From: Anaeramoeba flamelloides
Taxonomy: Eukaryota > Metamonada > Anaeramoebidae
Assembly (NCBI GenBank): GCA_027625915.1
Contig: JANTQA010000074.1
Coordinates: 30,646 to 94,645 of the forward strand
Direction: 5' to 3'
DNA length: 64,000 nucleotides
Shown here: piece by piece, positions 57,601 through 64,000 of the stretch
How positions within the stretch are numbered: position 1 is the stretch's first letter
How the letters are laid out: each line of letters opens with the position of its first letter
Made by a program: the position numbers and the translations under genes
The notes under the pieces: generated by a model
Told to the model about the DNA's origin: nothing
What the model saw: the letters and a program-made list of their open reading frames with translations, nothing else
The model's database searches: none

Positions 57601-57960
57601 GTGTTTTTGATGGACGATTTGAATGTTTTTTTGTGTTAAATTAATGATTTATGTTTGGTTTATTTGATGGTTTTGTTTGAGAATGTTTGTATGATTGTTG
57701 TTTGTTTGTTTTTTATGTTGTTTGTGTTATTATTTATGATTTTTAATATTTTTAATGTTGGAGTGTATTTTTGTTTGATTAGTTTTTGAATATATATGGT
57801 TAAAGTGATATTTTGTTTGTTTGATTGTTTAAAAATATGTTAGAATGTGAAGTTGTTAAAAGATTGTAGTGAATTGTTATGTCAGGTTGTTTTAATTTAT
57901 TGGGTGGTGTTTTGAAGACCATCTAAAGATGGCCTTTCATTTCTACTAAAGTAGAAATGA
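57601..57960 (+). ncRNA. C-depleted tract ending in twin TAAA hairpins (copy B)
   Basis: Two C in 317 nt on plus (57601-57917), then hairpin 1 (57917-57934, one mismatched pair at its base) and hairpin 2 (57937-57960, identical to the other copies). Confidence 0.5.
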
Positions 57961-58699
57961 GATTCACTTAGATATTTACAATTAAAATGAAAGAATAAAA
58001 AATTTACATTCTCTCAAATTTCAAAAAGATCCTAAAATTGGAAATTTTTTTTTTTTAAAATTAATCCACTGGCTTGTAATTATTTAGAAATGATCTAAAA
58101 AAATAAACTTCAGAATTAGTGTTGATGATTCCGAAAAAAGTTATGCATCTGAAAAAAACTATAAATTTTCAAAAAATAAAAATTGTTTATTTCCAAAATA
58201 AACAAAAATGTCGAGCTATTTAGATCAAAAACATTGAATTGGTAAATTTGTTTAAATTTCTCCAACATCGATTTTTGATCGATCAAATGAAAAGATATCA
58301 TCAACTCATTAGATGAGAATTTTTCTTTTCTACAAATTTAACATTAATCTTCATTCAAACTAAATCGAAAAAAAAATACCAGATCTCAGGAAATAGATTA
58401 CTTATATGGTAAAGAAGAAACGAAAATTTTTACAATAGAGACAAAAAATGAATTTTCATATTTTTTTCTAAAATCAAAAATTATTTTCAAATTGCATGTA
58501 AATTACAAGATTTTTTATTAGTTGAATTGTTTTAAATTGTGTCCAAATTGTTTATATTTTGTTCATATAGTTATATATAGGTATGTATGTATTTGAATCT
58601 TGTTAAGGAATAATGTCAGAATTCTTGACGTACCTAACTCAAAGTTTTTTTTTTCCTTTTCTAAAAAAAAATCAAAAAATATATATTTAGGTACCCAAC

Positions 58700-58795
58700 C
58701 TAGAAACTAACTCAATCAGTGCTATATTACCTACACCCCCAAACCCCCAAAAGGCGCTTTCTTTCCTTTACCCTACTTAATGATATTAGAGGATT
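58700..58795 (+). repeat. Motif E, copy in unit B
   Basis: GTGCTATATTACCTACACCC, CCAAACCCCC, then AAAAGGCGC (hairpin eroded) and GATATTAGAGGATTGAA. Confidence 0.55.
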
Positions 58796-58953
58796 GAATT
58801 AAACAGATTCAAAATTAGAATTTGGTTTTTTTATAAAAAAATTTTCAAATCTAATGATCCATTTGACTTCTCAGATTTAAATTAGGAACTTTAAACTAAA
58901 AATTCAATCATATAAAATAAATTCCAAATCTGGAATATAAAATTTGGATTATA

Positions 58954-59637
58954 CTGAGAGTCAAAATACAGCGAGCAAAAAACTTTAATGCGTCTTTCAA
59001 AGCAAAAAAGCGTGTTTTTTTTGTTATAGAAGACCAACAATTAACTGATCCTAGAAACTGATAATAAAGCCTAAAAAAAATATGGTTTTGGTTTCTTAAA
59101 GTTCTGTTTTTTTAAATTGAAATTCTAAAAAATGAGGGATCAAATTACAAAATTTATCTCAAAAAATAGAGTTAATTTTTGATAAAATTTTTATCCTCAA
59201 AAATTACAAAAACATTAAAAAACAAAATGAGAATATTACAGTCATTTTCACTTTTAAGGCACAAACTTTCAACGAAATTTAAAGCACAAAAAAATCTCAA
59301 ATTAAGGCACAAAATTTGGAATTTTTTTTTTTTTTTACAATTTATTTTACTAGAATTTGAATTTTGTGCTTTAATTTGAGATTTTTTTTGTGCCTTAAAT
59401 TTCGTTGATAGTTTGTGCCTTAAAAGTGAAACTGACTGTATTGAAAATTTTTAACTATTTGCATGAATAATTTAAATTTTACTGAAAATATCCTAGGGTT
59501 TACTTACAAAATTGATTTGAAATTAGGTATACTAGTTGGTAGTAAATTGATGTTGCCTTGTAACAAGTTAAAAAAATGCACGAATAATATTTTGAAACAC
59601 AGATTATAATCTTTAGGCACGCATTATTTTGATACTG
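58954..59637 (+). mobile_element. Family 4 element with MITE1 inserted
   Basis: Left CTGAGAGTCAAAATACAG, right GCATTATTTTGATACTG. 684 bp minus the 200-bp MITE1 gives 484 bp, matching the 483-bp copy at 37733. Confidence 0.7.
59239..59438 (+). mobile_element. MITE1 copy
   Basis: CAGTCATTTTCAC ... GTGAAACTGACTG, TA-flanked, nested in family 4. Confidence 0.9.
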
Positions 59638-61280
59638 AAATAAAATTATTTCTTGAAAGAATTGAAAAAAAATTAAAAATCTAAAATTCAGAAATTGAAT
59701 TTCGTAACTAAATTTTTCATGACTAAGTTGGCAATTGAAAATTTGATGTTTGGTGTGTTTAGTATTGGTTTGACTCTTGGTAAATCTCATAAATATTTAT
59801 TCATGAGATCTAAGTAGGATAAATGAATGGTTTGAAAAAGAAAATGCCAGAATTGATGTCGACTGGTTTCTGTGATTTCTGGTGATTTCTGTGATTTCTG
59901 TGATTTCTGTGATTTCTGTGATTTCTGTGGTATCTGTGGTTTCGGGTGCTTTTTTATATTTTTAGATTTTGCTGGTTTCTGTGATTTCTTTGTTATTTTT
60001 GCAATTTATTTGATTTCTTTGATTTCTCCCTTGTAACTCAAAATTTAAAAGAATTTTCCGAAATTGAAAAATCAAATTTTTGAGATTGAAAATTTTTTTT
60101 ATGAGAAAATTGAAAACCATTTGACCTTTTTGGAAATATATTACATTCTATTTCTACTGTGTGAGAAGATAAAAATGGTTTTAATTTTCACCTTAAATTT
60201 CAAAAATCTCAAAAATTAACAAAATTTAGGAATTATTGTTGACAGGTTGCTAAGGTATATACAACTAAATTCTGTGTTGAATAAATATAAGGTAAAGTAA
60301 ATGGTATTTTCTTGAATCCAATTATAATTCTCATTTCCGTAAAACTAACAGATTATTTTTTTCTAAATCTTCTGGAAAAATTTAAATTATTTTTTGAAAT
60401 ATAGATCCATTTTCATAAAGTTATTTCTGTTTTTTTTTTATGAGATGGTCTGAATATAGAATTCCACAAAACAGTTCACACTATTTGTCAATCTCATTTT
60501 GTTTCTAACACAACTAATTGGGTTTAAAAAAAAATCCAAACAGAAAGATTTATTGCAAAAAATCAAAAAGCTATCCCAAAAAAAAATAAAAAATACAAAG
60601 TGTGTTTTGATGGAAGATTCTTTTAAAAGAATAAAAAAAAGAAAATAATATCCACCAAAGATCCTCTTGAGAACTTCACTTTTTGAATAAACCAAAATAA
60701 CCAAAACCATATAAACTAAAAAAACCTAAACAAATTTACAATTTCTTTGTGGGAATTGTTATGATCTGTGGGTAACAAATTGAGAATTCAATCAACTCGA
60801 TGATGATAATTCATATACACACGATCTTCAAATATTAGAGTCGCTTATCAAGAATGTTTGAAAGGATCTTCATTTTTCAAGCTCAGAAATCGTAATTATT
60901 TTTCAATTTTCATTTTTATTTTAATGTTTCTTAATAAGGGTGTTTTCGAGTTTAGTTATCGAAAATTTTTTTGTTCATTTTCCCTTTAATAAATGTACAG
61001 AAGATGAAAATTTGATCGTAATTAGAAAATAATCTTAAATTTATTTGGCTTCAGAATTTTGAGAAAAATTGGATTAGTTCTAGAATTGATTATTTTGGGA
61101 ATTTCCGAATATATTTTGAAGTAGAAAATATGTTAGTTTGATTTTTATTTTCAGTGATCAAATATTTTTTGTTTTAGGTAAGAATTCTGTTTTGGTTGTT
61201 AATTTGTTTTGGTGGACGATGATTTTATTGATGTTGGTATGAAAAAATCGATTTATGTTGTTTTAGAGTAGAAATTGTGA

Positions 61281-61559
61281 GTTTATTTTATGAATAAAGG
61301 ATATTATATGGTGTTATTCATATTGTATTTTTTAGGTTATTTTGAATTATTGTAATGTAAAATGAGATTTGTTATGAAGTATTTGTGATGTTGTTTAAGT
61401 TTTTTTGTTTGATTTTGTGTATTGTTTATTTGATTATTTTTAGATTATTGTAATTAATATAGGATTGTTTAAATTTTGGAGAATAATATGTATTTTTAGT
61501 GTTGATGTTTTCTAAGGCCATCTAAAGATGGCCTTTCATTTCTACTAAAGTAGAAATGA
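61281..61559 (+). ncRNA. C-depleted tract ending in twin TAAA hairpins (copy C)
   Basis: Two C in about 230 nt on plus (61281-61512), then hairpin 1 (61516-61533, perfect) and hairpin 2 (61536-61559). Confidence 0.5.
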
Positions 61560-62057
61560 GTTTATTATTTATGTTTACAATTAAAATCAAAGAATAAAAA
61601 TTTACATTCTCTCTCAAATTTTAAATGATCCGAAAAATGAAAATTTTTTTTTTTTGAGATTTTAATCCACTGACTCCAAATAATTCAGAAATGATTTCAA
61701 AAAATAAACTTCAAGATTAGAGTTGATAATCCAGAAATTGGAAATTTTTGAAAAAACTATAAATTTTTCTAAAAAAATAAAAATTGTATTATGTTAAAAT
61801 GATGAAATGATGAAATGAACGGGTTAGAAAAAAAAAATTTTTTGTAAATTTGTTCAAATTCCTCCAACAACAATTGTTGATCGATCAAATGATAAGATAT
61901 CATTAACTGATTGTATGTGGATTTTTCTATTCAACAAACTCAACATTAATCTTCTATCTTTAAATCAAAAAAAAAAAATAAATTTCGAAATTTAATGAAA
62001 CAGATTTCTAAAATGGTAAAAAGGGAAATGAAAAAAAAAAGCAATGAAAAACAAATA

Positions 62058-62253
62058 CAGTAAGTTCCAAATTTAAGGCACAAACTTTGAACGAAATTTA
62101 AGGCACAATAAAAATCTGAAATTAAGGCACAAAATTCAAATTCTACTAAAATAATTTGTGAAAATTACAATTCCAAAAAATGTGCTTTAATTTGAGATTT
62201 TTTTGTTACTTAAATTTCCTTGAAAGTTTGTGCGTTAAAAGTGAAACTGACTG
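62058..62253 (-). mobile_element. MITE1 copy
   Basis: CAGTAAGTTCCAAATTTAAG ... GTGAAACTGACTG, TA-flanked. Confidence 0.85.
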
Positions 62254-62408
62254 TAGTGAATTTTCATATTTTGTGAAAAATCAAAATTATTTCCAAATTG
62301 TATGTAAAATATAAGATTTTTATTCTTTCAAGTGTTTTATGTTGTGTCTAAATTTGTTTATATTTTGTTTATTTTATACTTATGAAGTCCGTTTCAAACA
62401 AAAGGTTA

Positions 62409-62607
62409 CAGTCAGTTTCACTTTTAATGCACAAACTTTCAACGAAATTTAAGGCACAAAAAAAAATCTCAAATTAAGGCACAAAACTCAAATTCTAGTA
62501 AAAATAAATTGTAAAAAAGAAAAATTCCAAATTTTGTGACTTAATTTTAGATTTTTTTGTGCCTTAAATTTCATTGAAAGTTTGTGCCTTAAAAGTGAAA
62601 CTGACTG
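62409..62607 (-). mobile_element. MITE1 copy
   Basis: CAGTCAGTTTCAC ... GTGAAACTGACTG, TA-flanked. Confidence 0.9.
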
Positions 62608-63020
62608 TATAGGAATTTTGAAATACCATTTTTTGATTGATGTATGGAATGAATAAAAGAGAAAATAAAGATTAACAATTCCAACAAAATATCAGATGAA
62701 TTGTGATTTTACTTGAAAATGAGACTAAAAAGAACAGAATTTTGACTTGTAAATAGTTCTCAATAAAATGTAACAACTTTCCCGCAATCCATTATGTTCA
62801 AAGGTTTTTATTGATCTGATAATTTTAATATTCTCCAACAATTTACAAAACGAGATTACTCATTTCAAATCTAAGGGAACATCAATTTTTATAAATATTT
62901 AATTTTACTTTTTTTATTTTTTTCAATCAAAAAGTTTTTTAGATTCGGTTGATAGTTTTTTTAGTGTTTTTTAGAATTTTATATCTTTTTTAGAATGATA
63001 CTACAAAAATGATCAATTAT

Positions 63021-63202
63021 TAGAGGAGATTAAGCACAACTTTCAACGAAAAAGTAAGGATACAAATTAAAGCACAAAAATTTGGAATTTTAGTTTTTAC
63101 AATTTATTTTACGAGAATTTGAATTTTGTGCTTTTAATTTTAGATTTTGATTGTGCTTTTAAATTTCGTTGAAAGTTTGTGCCTTAAAAGTGAAACTGAC
63201 TG
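63021..63202 (+). mobile_element. MITE1 copy, left end shortened
   Basis: The right end AAAGTGAAACTGACTG plus TA is intact; the left arm begins AGAGGAGATTAAGCACAAC. Confidence 0.75.
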
Positions 63203-63399
63203 TAATACTCCTTGAATATTTTTGTGTGTCCTTTTTTATTTGAAAAAGAGTTAATATTTAGATAAATATATATATTAATATATCTATATATTAATCTTGT
63301 TAAGTAATGTTGTCTGAATTCTCCCTAAGTACCCAACTCAAAACTTTTTCTTTCTTTTAAAATAAAAAAATTACTAAATATTTGTGCACCTAACATAAT

Positions 63400-63485
63400 A
63401 GGTGCTATATTACCTGATTATTCCCCCAAACCCCCTGAAGGGGGGCTTTCTCTCTACTAATATCCTACTTTATATAATTAGATGA
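63400..63485 (+). repeat. Motif E, copy in unit C
   Basis: GGTGCTATATTACCTGATTA, CCCCCAAA, hairpin CCCCC/TGAA/GGGGG (63431-63445), GGCTTTC. Confidence 0.6.
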
Positions 63486-63650
63486 TTGAAATCTTATGAG
63501 ATTCAACAAATATACCATGGTTTTTAAAAATCATTTTTTCAAATCAACAATACCTTCAACTTCTTAGATTTAAAGTATAACTGTTAAAGCATATGATTCA
63601 ATCCTACAAAATAAATACCACATACAAATCAGATTAATAATTTTTGGATA

Positions 63651-63986
63651 CAGACAGTTACATCTTTAAGGCAACAAACTTTCAACGAAATCCATCATAA
63701 GGCACAATAAAAAATCTTAAATTAAGGTACAAAAATTCTTTTTTCTAGTAAAAAATAAATTGTAAAAAAAAAAATTTCAAATTTTATGTAAAATAAGTTT
63801 ACTTTAATGCATAACCTTTTTAATGAAATTTTAAGGCACAATAAAAATCTCAAATTAAAGCATTATAATTCAAATTTAGTAAAAAATCATTTGTAAAATA
63901 TAAATTGAAATCTTGTGCCTTAATTTTGAGATTTTTGTGCCTTTAAATTTCGTTGAAAGTTTGTGCCTTAAAAGTGAAACTGACAG
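63651..63986 (-). mobile_element. Composite MITE1 (extra left arm plus a full copy)
   Basis: Starts CAGACAGTTACATC; a second left arm begins near 63787 (AAAATAAGTTTACTTTAATG); ends GTGAAACTGACAG, with TA on both sides. 336 bp in all, suggesting insertion of one copy into another or a partial duplication. Confidence 0.7.
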
Positions 63987-64000
63987 TACTAATTTGAGAT

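Larger units (their letters stand above)
55740..58800 (+). repeat. Twin-hairpin repeat unit, copy B (about 3 kb)
   Basis: Collinear with 59715-63490: GAGATCTAAGTA, GGTTTCTGTGATTTCTG array, GAAAACCATTTGA, ACACGATCTTCAAA, TATCAAGAATGTTTGAAA, the C-depleted tract, twin hairpins, ATTTACATTCTCTC, GATCGATCAAATG, motif E. It has no coding frame above about 110 codons and no recognisable protein. It carries a MITE2 (56526-56700) and about 230 bp of extra sequence (55815-56045) absent from copy C. Confidence 0.75.
62384..63252. mobile_element. Family 5 element with two MITE1 insertions
   Basis: Left AAGTCCGTTTCAAACAAAAG, right CCTTTTTTATTTGAAAAAG then AGTT. Length without the MITE1 copies is about 485 bp, close to the 478-bp copy at 17465. 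The site is empty in copy B (about 58575). Confidence 0.65.
59715..63490 (+). repeat. Twin-hairpin repeat unit, copy C
   Basis: Collinear with copy B but lacking its MITE2. It carries one MITE1 at 62058 and a family 5 element (62384-63252) that itself holds two MITE1 copies. No coding frame of note. Confidence 0.75.

Noticed and set aside
36548-63986. Regularly recurring palindromes as a CRISPR-like or RNA-array system
   Set aside because: Spacing is irregular, each copy has TA flanks and its own mutations, and empty sites exist; they are transposed MITEs.

Overview
The window is about 80% A+T and looks like nuclear DNA of a unicellular eukaryote. Coding stretches use GT-AG introns of roughly 90-150 bp and are rich in Lys/Asn/Glu and homopolymer runs. 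The protein repertoire (coiled-coil/P-loop ATPases, a two-BTB bromodomain protein, ankyrin arrays built on an 'FHYLC' core) recalls free-living amoeboid protists such as Anaeramoeba. That assignment is memory-based inference, not something the sequence proves. No rRNA, intact tRNA, CRISPR array, LTR element or virus-like element was seen.

Layout. 1-36 kb is the gene-bearing part. It holds a LINE 3' fragment (2.2-3.5 kb, +); a three-exon coiled-coil/P-loop ATPase gene (6371-3539, -); an old LINE reverse-transcriptase relic (about 8.0-8.4 kb, -); a decayed Asn/Glu-rich gene (about 11.0-9.6 kb, -); a B-box-like zinc-finger exon and an ankyrin gene (13.1-15.5 kb, +); a BTB-bromodomain-BTB gene (18.4-21.6 kb, +); a TTAA-flanked non-autonomous element (22.8-24.7 kb); a second, paralogous coiled-coil/P-loop ATPase gene with a nuclease-like C-terminus (31351-28016, -); and a 1.27-kb Tc1/mariner transposon with recognisable ends (34.4-35.7 kb, +).

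36-64 kb is a repeat graveyard with almost no genes. A 196-bp palindromic TA-flanked MITE (called MITE1 here) occurs about 19 times there and not once in the first 36 kb. Around and inside it are two other TA-type non-autonomous families (about 483 and 478 bp), a foldback element with an 8-bp target duplication, two giant palindromes, CACTA-like MITEs and three copies of an unfamiliar repeat. Each copy of that last repeat has a 230-320 bp tract with almost no C on one strand, followed by two tandem hairpins, each with a TAAA loop. The hairpins are nearly invariant between copies while their flanks have diverged. This is the most unusual signal in the window.

The two ATPase genes share the same coiled-coil header, phase-1 splice junctions and a repeat-rich 5' flank. 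They look like one expanding family whose C-terminal halves have diverged.
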